In this document: positions 19,330-33,219 of the stretch, piece after piece | Layout: each line of letters opens with the position of its first letter | Numbering within the stretch: position 1 is the stretch's first letter | DNA from: Alviniconcha marisindica | Lineage: Eukaryota > Mollusca > Gastropoda > Provannidae | Length of the DNA stretch: 64,000 bases | Direction: 5' to 3' | Assembly (NCBI GenBank): GCA_018857735.1 | Contig: JABMCL010001960.1 | Span: 745,001 to 809,000, forward strand | Translations under genes and position numbers: made by a program | The notes under the pieces: model-generated | Databases searched by the model: none | What the model saw: the letters and a program-made list of their open reading frames with translations, nothing else | What the model was told of the DNA's origin: nothing

Positions 19330-20110
19330 TTGCTAAGTTTTTAATGCAGTTTTGAAGGTATGTGAGTACTGGATGTGATGGATATCAGAAGGGAGAAAAT
19401 TCCACTGATTTGGAGCTCAGTAGGAGAAACAGCCTCGGTTTTCGTTTTAACATGGGCATATGAAATATCCATGTGTCTGCAGAAAAATTAAGCTGCCTGG
19501 AAGGGGTATTCACAGTGAGGAAGTCAGAGATATAACAGGAGATGAGTGAGAGAAGAAGTTGTGACAGATAGTTCACAGTTTGTGGTCTGTTCTGGCTTGG
19601 ACTGCTAACCAATGAAGAGCTTGAAGAAGAGGTTGCACATGATCACGTTTGCATGCTTTGAAAACCAGTTTTGCCACAGAGTTCTGAACTGTCTGTAGTC
19701 TATTGAAAAGGTCAAGTGGGCAGACAGAAGAGGATCACATTAGTCTAACCTGAAGAAAAGAAATGCACAAATGAGAGTTTTGGTTGCTTCAGCAGTCAGG
19801 CACTGGTGAATAGACCTGATTCATCTGGATTCCCTGTAAGCAGAATGGCACACAGCTGAAATGTGCTTGTCACGTCATTTTATTTGAAATCATGAAACCA
19901 AGGTTGTGAGCACAGCTCGTGAACGGAATATTGGCAGTGCCAACACGAAGAGAAGCAGGTTGAGCGTCAGGAAAAATGGTGCCATTTGACTTCATGAGAG
20001 CCTATCTTGTCATCATTTAGCTTCAGTTTGTTTTGAGTCATCCATGTCAGGGGCATCTGAGATGCATGTCTACATGGTCAAGACAGTGCTGATTATAATA
20101 ACACTAGTAG
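19330..20110 (-). mobile_element. LINE 3' fragment, copy 1
   Basis: The minus strand reads decayed RT C-terminus: FLTVNTPSRQLNFSADTWIF, then a degraded SAPKLWNSLP-type motif. It aligns over about 480 bp with 20.33-20.81 kb in the same orientation. It directly abuts array 1. Confidence 0.75.
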
Positions 20111-20324
20111 TCATTTCTACAGTGCCGTATATCACCAAACAGGTGAGCACACCATGCTTTTCAAGATCAACAAAAATGCATATATATTAAAACCTCAAGA
20201 ATAATAATTATATAGTCATAATACTGTATTCATCGCACACACATGAACAGGTGCACAGAAGGAATGGAGGGTATGGGAGGGAGGCAAGTATGAAGACGGG
20301 GTATGAAATCAGTTGTTGTGGCAT

Positions 20325-20815
20325 TGTTTGTAGAAGCGAATTTTTAATACAGGCATGGGATGATTGAATGTGACAGATGTCAGAAGGGAGTGAATTCCAT
20401 TGCTTTTGGAGCACAGTCAGAGAAACAGTGTTGGCCAAAGGTTTTTGTTCAAACACAGGGGATGCAAAGTATCTGTGTGCCTGCAGAAGAACAAAGCTGC
20501 CTGCACACAGTGACAAGGTCAGAGAAATAGGCAGGAGATGAGTCAGAGACGAAGTTGCAACAAATAACTGACAGTTTATAGTCTATTCTGGCTTGGACCA
20601 GTAACTTATGAAGAGCTTGCAGAAGAGGTTGCACACGATCACATTTGCGTGCTTTGAACCCCCGTTTTGTGGCAGAGTTCTGACCTTTCTCTAGTCTGAT
20701 GAGAAGGCAAAGTGGGTAGCCACTTCAAGAGAATTAACAGAAGAAAATTACAATAGTCTTAAGTTGGACAGAACAAAGGCACAGATGAGTTTTGATCGCT
20801 TCAACAGTCAGTCAC
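20325..20815 (-). mobile_element. LINE 3' fragment, copy 2
   Basis: The minus strand reads KQWNSLPSDICHIQSSHA near 20.36 kb and AYFSDLVTVCRQLCSSAGTQ near 20.53 kb, the C-terminal part of an L2/CR1-type RT. It is a direct homologue of copy 1, and its right end abuts array 2. Confidence 0.78.
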
Positions 20816-20827
20816 TGGCAGATAGAT

Positions 20828-21905
20828 ACATGATGTGAGTGGCATCAATGTGGGGCATGTTACTGGTGCTGGTATAGGTCCTAATGATACCAGTGGCACC
20901 AGTATGGGGCATGATGATGTGAATGGCACCATTGTGGAGCATGATGATGTTAGTGGTGCCAGTATGGGCATGGTGATTTTATTGGTGCCCATATAGGGCA
21001 CGATGATGTGAGCAGCACTGGTATGGTGCATGATGATGTGAGAGGTGCTGGTATGGTGCATGATGATGTAAGAGGTGCTGGTATGGTGCATGATGATGTG
21101 AGAGGTGCTGGTATGGTGCATGATGTGGCATGTGGCACTGGTATGGAACATGATGTAAGTTGCACAATGATACGAGTGGTGTTAGTGTGGTGCACAATTA
21201 TGTGATTTGTGGCACTGATATGGGGCATGATGATATGAGTGGTGCTGGTATGGTGCATGATGATGTGAGGTGCTGGTATGGGGCATAATGATGCAAGAGG
21301 CGCTGGTATGGGACATGATGATGTGAATGGTGCTGGTATGTGGCACCGTGACATGAGAGGTGTTGGTGTGGGGCATGATGAGAGAGGTGCTGGTATGGGG
21401 CACAATGATGCGAGTGGTGCTGGCATGGGGCACAATGATGTGATGTGTGGCATTGATATGAGGCATGATGATATGAGCAGTACTGGTATGGGGCATAATG
21501 ATGTGAGGTGCTGGTATGGGGCATAATGATGTGAGAGGTGCAGGTATGGGGCATAATGATGTGAGAGGTGCTGGTATGGGGCATAATGATGTGAGAGGTG
21601 CTGGTATGGGACATAATGATGTAAGCGGTACTGGTATGGGGCATAATGATGTGAGAGGTGCTGGTATGGGGCATAATGATGTGAGAGGTGCTGGTATGGG
21701 ACACAATGATGTGAGTGGTGCTGGTACGGGGCACAGTGACATGAGTGGTGCTGGTACGGGGCACAGTGACATGAGTGGTGCTGGTATGGGGCACAGTGAC
21801 ATGAGTGGTGCTGGTATGGGGCACAATGACATGAGTGGTGCTGGTATGGGGCACAATGACATGAGTGGTGCTGGTATGGGGCACAATGTCAGTAGCCCCT
21901 GTCTG
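20828..21905 (+). repeat. 30-bp minisatellite array 2, related to array 1
   Basis: About 35 copies of a unit like ggtgctggtatggggcataa plus tgatgtgaga. The unit aligns with that of array 1 (gtggcaccagtatggggcaacatgatgtga) with the centre changed from caccag to tgctgg. Frames across it are repeat products. Confidence 0.95.
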
Positions 21906-22339
21906 GAGCATGGTGATGAGAACTCTTAAGGCCATGATGAGGCCCAGTATAGTCTGAATGAGGGGAAAGCTCTGTTTCGATCCTCGAAAGTGATAGGTTG
22001 CCATGATGCCAACAAGAAGAGTAAATGCTCAGGTGATGAAAAGTCATACACTGCATAGAGCTTTGCAGGAGTAGGATACAAAAACTAATTTATAATCACA
22101 AAATCCTAAAAGTCATCCGTGAATGAATCATATATACAGTATATATTAAATACAGTAATATGCAGTTTTTCTGACAAAATGTCATACATAATAAACAATG
22201 TCAAAATTCCCTCTTCGTGTCTTTTTTGGAGTCTCTCAGGGACATGCTGAAGGATATTTTAACCTCTTACACTTACTATAACGTTTCGTCCATTTGTGTA
22301 CATTTCACATTCATACAGAGTTTGAACAAGATCTGACTA

Positions 22340-22822
22340 ACATTATTATTATTCATAGCTTTTATATAGCGCTATTATCTGCTCTCGAGAAGGCTCACTG
22401 CGCATACTGGCATGTGAATCTGAATGAGTGACTGTATCCTTTTATAGCGTGTATTATTAATATCCACAGAAGTGGTGTACTGATAGTGTTTTTTGGGTGT
22501 TGCATGGCTGGTGCCAAGTGAAATGCTGCCGTTTCAGCGCAAGTTCTGTGTACACCATTCAACCAAGCACCAGGTTACAGTGTCATTTCATTCAAAGCCA
22601 CATAGGTAGGGTGTATGTGTGTTTAGCTGTAACCTGCCACCTGCACTTTTGGCAGAATGACCAGGATCTTTTACGTGCTACTGCAGTAACACAGGGGTGG
22701 AACGGATACTGAAATAAGTCAGCACAGAAAGTTGACCCTGAAGAAGAAAATCTCCTGCCGCTCCTGCCGGGACCTTTCGATCACGAGTCCAACACTCTAA
22801 CCACTGAGCTATCCCCACTCCC
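22340..22822 (-). mobile_element. tRNA-derived SINE copy
   Basis: Full-length copy on the minus strand. The tRNA-like head is at 22755-22822 (ggttagagtgttggactcgtg on the minus strand), followed by an uninterrupted ggcaggagcggcaggag joint and the common body. It ends at the 3' motif and (AAT)n near 22345. It serves as the empty-site reference for the SINE at 10.9 kb. Confidence 0.85.
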
Positions 22823-22824
22823 AT

Positions 22825-25800
22825 GAACTTTAAGTTTAACCTTTCCAAGGTTGCACTGAAACTGGCATGGTAATGTAAAGCTCAATGGATTCTATCCATC
22901 ACAGTTAGTTTCAGAGATATTGTTTACATAACCTCCAATAAAGAATCCAGTTTCCAGAATGTATAAACTATTTCCATTAAATACAAGTGGTACTCTCAGA
23001 AAGCAATCTGCTGTGATCTTGTTTCTGTATTTCATGGGAGCCCAAAAGCTGTGTGAACAGGGAGGTGGCGCTGGGCTCTCATGTAGTGAATTGGACAGTC
23101 TTTTGCTTCAGCAAAATCTAAACACATGAAAGAGTAAAAAGAATGCTTATTTAATATGACACCACACAACATGCAAATTTTTGGGTATGCCCCTTTGTAA
23201 ATGTAGTGTAAGAGAGTATTTGTAAGGTGCTTACACCCAACATGAGCCCAAAGCACACAATACAAAAGCAATAAGGTCAACAAAATATATACCCAAACCC
23301 AACCTAGAGCACAATGAACCTTACTAATTACATAAACACACAACCCTTCATTCAACAGCTTTCTCATCACTTTCAACACACACACACACAAACCCAATGA
23401 CACACAGCTGCACACACACAGGCAAGGCATTCAGAGTCCAGTGGAGAAAAGATGGTCTTGAGGGTAGATTTAGATGATGCTATGGAAGAAGCAACAAATG
23501 ACAGAACAACACCTGAATAACAGTTAAATGGTGTAAAATGTAGACTACTTATCTGCTTGTGGCAATGGCATCTTTTGTAACCATGTCCATTCAAAACGTT
23601 GGGCATAAAAGACACCACAGCCACAAGCAGGCAAGTAGCCTACATTTCATTTTTCACTTCAGGTCGAAATGTAGAAAAAAAACCAAGCAATTAACTAATT
23701 GTTGAGGCAATTCATTTATCACCATTTAACTGCTGTGAAGTGTTCTGTATTTCACTTGAAAAAGAGGCTTACCCCAAATATTCTCCAATCTGTGGTGTCA
23801 TATTAAATCAGCATTCTGCTTAACCTTTCATGTGTTTGGATTTTACTTTAAAATGCTAGCTGTCATGTTGATGTGCTAGCGGGTCATCCTTGTTGCACAT
23901 CTTTTCAGATGATGGAGTCAGAACAATGTCACTCAACTGCCTCAGTATGTCATTTAATTTCATTTGTTGTAGTGCAATCAAAACCTTTGTGTACAACTAT
24001 GTTGTGGTTTGTTTCTTCAGTGGTCAAACACCCATCCATGGATTGACTTTCAAATGACTCACCCATCTGAAACACAACTCACACAGATTTTGAAACCATC
24101 ACCAGGGTGTGTGTTCATCTGCTTTGACAAAGGCTTCATTGAATGAAACAGGCAGTATTCTGCTCCACCTTACACCCAAAGCATTTGCTTTCTTGCTCAA
24201 AGTGTCAACTGGATTTTCCAAAAACATGCTAACAATGCAGGAAGCACATACTTGAAATGAAGTTACGCTTCCATGACAGCACAGCTGACAGTTGTATATG
24301 TAGGCTGTAGGTAAGATATAGGTGAGCTGTCATCGGCTGTATGGTGAGTCACTGCAAAACAGTCTGTTTTACCTGACAAAATGTGGACATAAATCTACAG
24401 GAACTAGGACAGAATGGCAGGAGACTGCCTCAGTAATGTTCCAGCATGTGTAATGTAAGAGTGCCCGTATGTATGTGTATGTATTCTAACACACATTAAT
24501 CAGTGAAATGCACATTAATTCAGGGAAGGCCAATGTATCAGACACAAGAGAAATCCTGTCAAATATGACCGCAGAATAAGCCTGCATACATGACAACTGT
24601 TCACAGCATATGCTGATGACTGATGTCTGACAGTATTACACAATAAACTGAGTGAACATGATAATGACTCTCCAGTGACAATGTAAAACCTTCAAATAAC
24701 TGTACCTGAAGATCTTGCTACTGGAAAGTACTCTGCAGTTTAGCAAAGAAGCTGTTGCAAAGCCTCTGCTAGACCGGAACATGCCAGCTGTTACCAATAA
24801 ATGTTCCCCTTGTAATGGTAAAAAATAAAGTCACCGGTACCATGTACTGAAACTGAGTGCTTTGTGTGACTTGCAGGAGATACTCTGTACCCTGGGTCCC
24901 AGAAGCAAGTGGAAGCTCCAGCTAAACAAGATCACTTTTGGTGTTGATCAGCAACCAAAACAGTGAATGCTGAGTCACACCAGACACCGTACACATCACA
25001 TGCTAGAAGCAAAAACTAATATATAAATACAAACTTTCACTGCCAGCATGCACCCCCCCCCCCCCACCTCAAAAGGACAGGTTGCAAAGTATGAATGCTG
25101 ACTGCAAGATACTGGATCATTCCATTTCTGTTTGGATAAATCAGCTTTGCTGCATGATTTTTCCCACTCCACTTTCATTCATTCTAAGTGCATGGCACAA
25201 CAAAATTTAGTCTTTTTTTGCCCAGTGACGACCGAATCATCTGTATCATTGTCCGCTTCACACAAAGAGAGCCCTGAAATGGCTGAGAAAACATCAAACC
25301 ACCAGCTGTTAACGCCACAGAAGATAAAGGAGTACAACGACAGCTGGATGAGATTTTCTGTGGCAGAAGCGTGAAGATGATGTTGACACTGCAAAGTCTG
25401 GCATCCCAATGTGACCTTCATTTTACAGACTGTGTTGTGCCAGGGTGGAGACTGGAGTGGTGAAGAGAAATTTTATTTTAAAAAGAAGATGCGTGACCTC
25501 AGTTATTCATGTGTGGTGGGGGGGGGGGGGGGGCTGGCAGAAACTGGGCAATTATTCAGCCTAGGTAATGTGGACTGTACTGTCTGACTGAGGGTCTGTA
25601 CTGAAAAAATGGTTTTATTGCCAGTACTGCATACCCACAGTCTCAACAGTCCAGTGCAAGCTCTGCTGTATATGTCACTGTGTGAGGATACATGGGAAGA
25701 CAATGCTAGCCAGACACAGAACTACATCCAAAATTATAATGAAATGTGATCAAAGTTAAAATGGCTTGTGTTCTGAAAGAAAAGACTGGCATACCAAGAT

Positions 25801-26140
25801 ATCAAGCACTACAAATGATGTTGAATTTAGTTCACTAACATATTAGTTGTCCCACAAGCGGCCATTCCACAATCAAAATGAGCACAAACTAAGGTGAAAA
25901 CGGATATAAACATATGGCACTGACATAGGTAAACATTGAGAAACAAATAGGAATGAGCAGTTAATACATAATGCATACATACATTATCACATCACAAATG
26001 TGACATCACAATAATATGACACTTTCATCTGTTCACCTACACCATCAGTTAATCACACAAATGCATGCATGCTCATACACATACGATCACACAGCAGGAC
26101 ACACTATAGATAGCAGGAATATTGCAAGTGGCACAAAAGA
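22825..26140. other. Intergenic stretch, no gene seen
   Basis: Mostly unique AT-rich DNA with poly-C at 25050, poly-G at 25516 and short CA tracts near 23380. Open frames of 60-130 codons show no family motif and biased composition. Confidence 0.5.
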
Positions 26141-26184
26141 ATTTTTCAATTTGTTTTTGTTTTACATCTAGGATACCTAGTTGA

Positions 26185-26312
26185 CAACACTGAGTTGACA
26201 AAATGTACTTTGTATTTACTCGTATGCCAGGTAAGAGCAACTCGGGTCTTTGTTGTTGTGTTTGTATGACATCTTTCAAGTGTTGATTAGGTTCCTTGTG
26301 TGCTGACATTTT
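26185..26312. mobile_element. MITE-like element, partial copy
   Basis: It shares with 29.39-29.59 kb the interior tgtatttac...catgccaggt(g/a)agag, the segment ggtctttgttgttg, and a decayed end (ttgattaggttccttgtgtg). The left terminus is missing. Confidence 0.55.
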
Positions 26313-26730
26313 TTTCCAATCCTTTTTAAACTGTGTTGTGTGTCTTGAAACAGGAATCCATTTTTTACTTGTGCTTTGACGACTTGTGTTTTGCCTTTGT
26401 ATGATAAGCAGATGACTGGGCTGTAATTAATAACCAATTATACATATGCACACATACACACACACATACACACCAAGTAACTCAAGCATCAGCAGACCGA
26501 GATACGTTCTATGTATGTGGTAGCTACATAAATAATAATAATAGACAATTCTTATAAACTGCCATTCTCTTACCCGAATTAAACTCACTGTGCTGTACAA
26601 ACAACTCATAACAAAAAACCTGTAGGTACAGTTCAACGACCAAAACAATAAAAGGCATACGTATCGCATTCTACCATAGCAATCAATACTTATACATATA
26701 TTGCATGTGTACACATATACACATGCATAT

Positions 26731-26731
<1 letters not shown>

Positions 26732-26802
<71 letters not shown>
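26732..26802 (+). repeat. CA microsatellite
   Basis: About 70 bases of uninterrupted (CA)n. Confidence 0.95.
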
Positions 26803-26805
<3 letters not shown>

Positions 26806-27164
26806 GATTTTGTGTTGCAACTTGTTTAGTGGTACTTATTTGCACCTGTAGATAAGCCATACCAGATCATAGGTATCAGTTCAGGTACTAGTGGTGGTGG
26901 CCTTTTCCTCCCATGCGAGGAATAGGAGGGTTCCACATATTATTTCCCACCTGCACTTTTTTGGGGAGGTTCTTTTTAAAGTGTAGATCAGCCTGCGCAT
27001 ACCAATGCCACTCTTTGAGAAGGCCAAGGAGCAGTCCACAGCGGCACAGTAAGCTGAGATGACTGGGCGAGTGTTTCCTGATATGTGCAAGTTTGTTTCC
27101 CTGATGGGTTCCCACACTGCCTGAGCAGCACAGTCAGACCCCTCTGACTTCACCAGGTGAAGGG

Positions 27165-27392
27165 TATATGCGTGAGTAGCTGCAACCCACAACCTACAAT
27201 TTTGGCAGAATGACTGGGGTATTTTACTTGCTATTGCAGCAAGAAAGGAGTGGAATGGATACAAAAATGAGTCAGCACAGGAGGCAACTCCAAAAAGGAA
27301 AATCCTGCTGCAGAGGATCAAAGTTCAAACCTATGAGCTTCCAATCACAAGTCTGGCACCCTACCACTCACTATATCCCCACTCTTTCACTC
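27165..27392 (-). mobile_element. Diverged SINE copy
   Basis: It matches the SINE body (ttttggcagaatgac, gagtcagcacag) and the head region (acaagtctggcaccctaccac...atccccac) on the minus strand, with many substitutions. Confidence 0.65.
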
Positions 27393-27559
27393 CTTCAGGT
27401 ACTGGAAACTAGAAAACATACCCAACCGGTCAATGGAGCTACTGCAACTACACACTTAATGGTTAACATGCAGCCGTCATGTATGTATAGATACATTGCT
27501 ACCAGAAACAACTCATACTAGCAATCAAACACATGTAGATGGTAAAGTGATTAAAAAGC

Positions 27560-29385
27560 ACTTCAATCTGTTATCAATAATAACAACAATAACAGAATGA
27601 ATAATAATAATATGAAGATTTCTCATGTGCTGAGATTCCCAATGCGCTGCGTCCTTCAATGATGCGTAGGTGGCTCAAAGCCATCCCCATACGGTTGGAA
27701 AACAACCCAACCCGCTAAGGAGCCAGAAGCTAGGTGTGGGGGTGGATATAATAACAATAATGGAAAGTTATAGCACCTGACCTTGCAACAAAGCCCTAAG
27801 CACATACATAATCATGACAAGCAATCTTACAAAGCACTCAACAGATACCACTACACAGTAATCATTACAATACACCAGCACTCTCAGCAATAACAAAATG
27901 GTAACACACACACACACACACATCAGCACATAGCTTTAAGATGGTCAACTCACTACAAAAATACATTACGTTGCAGACCACACACTCACACTCCCTCTCT
28001 CTCTCTAGCAATCACCGGACATCTGCAGCCTACCAATAATCAAGTGCCTGTGCATCTTTCAGTGCCTGTGAGTGGGTTAAAGTGGCTGAGAAAAGGCAAA
28101 AGCAAAGAGAAGGGTTCTGAGAGAAGTCTGGAACTGAGAGCTTCGAAAACTGCAGTGAGGTGGAAGGCTGTCCAGAATTGTCCAGAGCATGAACACAAAA
28201 CAGTCAGCAACCAAAATCCCTGATGTTTTCACCTTGGAAAGAGACTTTTTTTGGTTCCAGATAACCTAAACAGAGAATGACAGGCTCCCTTAAGCTGTCA
28301 TCTCACACACATAAGAGTTCAACTGTTCAATGGGCAAGGTGGAAATGAGTAAGGAAAAGGAGGAAACTCAAAGCATCTAGCCAAAATGATACAGTTACAT
28401 ATCATCAGCTGTAATTATTAATCTAACAAACAGTGACAAAAAGGGGAAAATAAATTAAACAGAGAAAAACAAAAGCAACTAACTATATACAGTTGTACAT
28501 CATGTATATGAGAGAAAATAAATGTGGATAATCAAAAAAACAAAAAACAAGAAGCTGGAAAAGTGAAGGAGGGGACAGGCTTGCAGAAGATCATAACATA
28601 AGCACTTTATGGCGGTTAGTTAGTAACCGGATTTTAACGTCAACAAAACCAGTACAGTAAAAGCAGTAATTTAAAAACAGCCTCCCCCCCTGCCCCCCTC
28701 CCCAAACTACCCAAGTGATTACCTAAGACACACAAAATGTACAAAACAGTGCTAGATGTAAGATACAGATGCAAAGTATATCTCCCAAGTCATCTTAAAA
28801 AAAAGAAAATAAGATAATATAGTATATAATTATACAAGTGTGTTTTACACAACAAGGTTCTCTGTGTAAATAATCACAATGACATCATCTGTAATAATCA
28901 TACCTGTCAACCCATACAGTTTACCAGTATAAAATACATTTTTTTCATTAATTTGGGGGGATATGGCCATATTGGAAAATGGATACAGGAAAATATCATT
29001 TTTATGAGATTTTGTTGTTGTTTTAAACTGAGCAAAAAGACTGAACAACTGTTGGACGAGCAGCTGACACATGCTACTGCCAAATGCACACTGACAGGCC
29101 TAGGCAATAGGCTATAGGCTAAGAAATCTTGTCAGAAGTGAGATTTGAAGTCGTGCATGCATATTTAGCACGACATTGCTTCTTCCTTCCACTGCCACAC
29201 GTGCCAGTTGGAATTCAAAATGTTGCTGCTACCAGCAAAAAGACAAAAGACCCCGGCCTGCATAAGGAAAATACAGGTTCACAAACTCTGGACTAAGGTT
29301 TACTCCCAAAATGGGTTGACAGCTATGAATAATTGATATTTTCTCTTTTACACTGATAATATTTTGATTCTTTGACATAATATAC
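27560..29385. other. Intergenic stretch, no gene seen
   Basis: Contains short (AAT)n and CA tracts and a C-rich run at 28684. No coding motif is visible. Confidence 0.5.
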
Positions 29386-29386
29386 A

Positions 29387-29594
29387 CATACAAGGGAGTT
29401 AATTAGTGCTTGAAATATGTAACACAAGTACAACAACAAAGACACGAGTCACCTACGGTAACTCTGTGCCTCTGGTGGAGTTTATGTATCTTGTATTTAC
29501 AAGCATGCCAGGTGAGAGTTACCATAGGCAATTCAGGTCTTTGTTGTTGCACTTGTGTTATGTATTTTGAGCACTAATTAACTCCCTTGTGTGT
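29387..29594. mobile_element. MITE with inverted termini
   Basis: The left end caagggagttaattagtgct, continuing into aacacaagt(a/g)caacaacaaagac, is matched by the reverse complement of the right end (gtctttgttgttgcacttgtg to aattaactcccttg). This gives arms of about 55 bp around a 100-bp interior. Related copies lie at 26.2 and 53.9 kb. Confidence 0.8.
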
Positions 29595-29599
29595 TGATT

Positions 29600-31188
29600 C
29601 TGCACGAGTGCTCTGGGCTTCGTTCTGTTTCAGATATATAATACACATAATTTTTATGTCTGTTTGTACGTTACAGTCATAAATAGCCTGAGCTCACACT
29701 ATTATGTACCTACAAAACACCTTGCTGGAAAGAAAAAATCTGTTTAATCTTTCTGTTGCTGCCAAGACCTTCAAAGTCTGCAGTATCTAGTTCATGTCAT
29801 CAATGATCAAAGCTGGAATGAAAGTGAACAGTTCAAAGTGTGTCAAGTGTGAAAGATCCCACCTGGAAAGAGCCAAACAGCAAGCCAATGTTACCAGGAC
29901 TGTTACATCCTGACATGTCACTATCAATTTATCATCTCTGATGGATGAATAGGTATTTCTGTATTCTTATGTCACTGAATATTGACAATTAATTTTCTCT
30001 GATGGATGAATAGGTATCACTGTATCAGTGTATGTTACCGATTTAAAAAAAAAAATCTGTTTGACTCCTTATGTGTTCCATACTTTTGATATGTAATTAA
30101 GTCGCCCTTGTGGCAGTTGCATGCTTTGACTGCCTTAAAGTGCAGAAAATATACCTACATTATTATTAATTTAAAGGTAATATAGGTATGATCTAATCTA
30201 TGGATTTAAAAATCATGCTATATTTGGACATCAGTAAACACGATCTTGCCAAGAATACAGCCTTCAGTGCCAACTGTCACTGTGACCTTGAAATATTGTC
30301 AACGTCGCTAAAAGTAAGTACTAGTCAACGTCACTAAAAGTAAGTACTAATCAATGTTTGGCATTTACCCTCAGTGAAAGAAGTTAATGTTCAGTTTTTG
30401 CAGCTCTGGTTGGCTGATACAGTGATACTAACGATTACAAAGCCAGAGGTTAAGAGACTTGTCATAGGTTACGAGACTCAAAAGCTTGCCAGTAAATCAA
30501 AGCAAAATGATGCTAAAGACAGAACTGAAGAGTACATGATCTGACAGAACATAAACATGGGAGGATACACACATTTGTAACTGTATACATACACCAGTAA
30601 GGAAGTCATAAGAGTGTTACTGTTCATTTTTGATCTATTTGTGGAGTATAATTTCAAAACTGTGAACAAATTGCATAAGATTATTAGAGCTGGAATAGTC
30701 CGAATACTATCCCAAATGGATATGTCTGAGACATAGAAGCATATTTTGAAGAGAGAGAGCTTAGACTCAAAAACGTTTTTTACAAGGACTGTTGTTCAGG
30801 TTCAGTCAAAAACCTAAGAACTAGTTCTTGCTAAGCTACTGAAAGAGAGAGAGAGAAAGAGAGAGAGCCAATCTCCAAATGCTGCTGCAATGCTGAATAC
30901 TTAATTGCATAAAGTGTAACAAAAGAAAACTGCAACTGTACTTAAACAGGTGGCTGGGCACTGTTATATGAACAAAGCTGTGAACTGGTTTTGCATAAAA
31001 TATTAGGCCTTTGTAGCAGCAAATCTTCCTTTTGTTCATTCCTCCTCTCCACGTCCAGGTGTGATACAGCTCAACAGACTGACCTTGACATCATCAGCAA
31101 GTCCTTGTAGTTGTACCCCTTCGTTCCCTTACTCAGGTTTTGCAACTAGATAAAATGTTGATGAATACAGCCACCACAAGACTGACAG
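29600..31188. other. Intergenic/3' flank of GPCPD1, no gene seen
   Basis: AT-rich. A short direct repeat (cgtcgctaaaagtaagtact) stands at 30302-30350. The GPCPD1 3' UTR should begin at 31188 and run toward lower coordinates. I could not place its polyadenylation site. Confidence 0.5.
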
Positions 31189-31330
31189 TCAAACACAATT
31201 GTCTTGCAGAAGTGAGCTAGATGCTGATTTGCCAGAAGATCCTGGCAGCAGAGGTGTCGTCTGCTCCATTACTTCTTCCAGGCTTGGAGAAGACTCCACT
31301 GTGAATGTATCTGGTTGTTGATGGCCAATT
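31189..31330 (-). CDS. GPCPD1: GPCPD1 last exon with stop
   Basis: The acceptor is atttttag. Entering in phase 2 it completes the arginine of FDR and reads [20 protein letters not shown], then a serine-rich tail ending LLQDNCV and TGA. Vertebrate proteins also end with a variable tail after the YDR motif. Confidence 0.88.
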
Positions 31331-33186
31331 CTAAAAATAATGATTCACAGACAGAAAGAACACATTATGTACATGTATACTTACATTAAAAAACAACAAA
31401 CTCACAACTCACAATCAATGCAAAAACTGCATCATGGATTTATAAACCTGACAGCAACATTCATCGTATGATTTTTTCCCTCACATGTACATCCTGCACT
31501 ATGCCTCTTCCCCTTGGTTACAGTGTGCACAATTTTCGTTTTTAAGCTTTTCACAATAATGATTAAACATTTCGCATTGTTTAATAGGCATGGGAACTGT
31601 CCAAAGACAAAACCCACTGAAACATAGGGGGGCCAGGGGCATGTCCCCCCCCCCCCCCCCCACCCCCTCCCAAATTTTGTTTTGGACTACATTCAAATAT
31701 ATTATATATGCAATGTGAGGGTATTTGACTGAAACAAAACATATTCTGTCCACTTCTTTTCCCTCTGATATTCAATCAGACTTCCCCTGAAAATAGCAGA
31801 CCTGAGGGGAGCTCCCATGCCTGTTTAAATAAGACAACACAAGGGGATCTCAGTTTAAACTAACACAAGTGCAAACTCTTCACTTTGTCTCTATCTAGTA
31901 ATTCTGCTGGGTCAAAATGTTTTATAAGGACTGCATTGCTGGGTGAAATTTTTGCTGGGGGGGGGGGGGGGGCACTTTGCTGGATTTCAAAAGCTAAACT
32001 TAAAAAAGAAGCCACTGTCACTGTCATAGGTATCATCTGTGTAATATGGCATATGATGTTTCTGTAACAATTACATGACATTTTGAAGATCTACAGAACA
32101 CAAAATCCTGACATTTTCATGTGAACTTCCAGTTGTTCACATGTTTCAGTGAGGCAAACATCTGAGGATGACTTTCATCCAGATGTAGTCATCACTGACT
32201 GATACAGAGTGTGGCAAAACACATTCTTCGCAATCTTCTAAACTGTTAACCAAACAGAATATTTCAGATGTATGCATAAGTTTATGTTATTTTAAACTGT
32301 TGGTTACGCTGAATGATGAAAGGTTTGGCATCTGAAATATTTTGGCCTTTTATTTATGGACATTTCTACCAACAACATATGGGTAAAAAAGTCAAGAATA
32401 TTTGTAATGCCCTCCCACTAGCCAAAGAAATGAGGAACATGGCACTTTCTGAGGATGTAGTCAGGTGAAACCAAAGTGCACCACATGCCACCATTTAACT
32501 TTCAAAGTACTCAGCTTTGAAGGTGCCTCCATTGTATTTACAAGGAATTAAAGACTTATACACTTCCCTAGGCTTGACAGCAGGCACTTCAGCTGCTTAC
32601 TGGCTGAGCTATTTTTAGCTCCCCAGGCACATCTGCTCTGTCAGTGGAATCTAGGTCATTGCCAGCAGTGGTCAGTACTAGCCAGATGCCCTCTCATTTT
32701 TTTACTTTGGCTGGATTACAACCAGTGTGGTATTGTTGACACACCCTGGGGGGTTTCTGGAGGCTAGAGCCCGATTTGAAGTGAATGTTTCCTGTAGTTG
32801 ATATTTTGAAGCACTGGATGCAAAAACATAGCTCAACCAAAAACAGATAAGTGGCTTAGCTCTCCATCTCATTTTTCATTTTTCATTGTTTAACTGTTGT
32901 TTAAGTGTTGTTTTGTAGCTTGATAAAAATTTGCAAGTTGTGTTTTGCCCTAAAAAACAGCGTTCTTTCAAACCTTTTATGCGTTTGGATATAATAATAA
33001 TAATATTAGGAAACTTATAGAGTGCTTTCAGAAACTGAAAGCGTTTTACAACATAAAGAAAAACATACAATGCGCTAATACCAATAAGCATACAAAACCT
33101 ACAAAAATTAACAAACATTTTCATACAAAGCATGGCAAAAACACATGCACACAAGATCGCGTGCATGCACACACACACACACACAA

Positions 33187-33219
<33 letters not shown>

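Noticed and set aside
20950..22004. Open frames of 167-268 codons in the second array
   Set aside because: Same reason: 30-bp period, no start context, no family motif.
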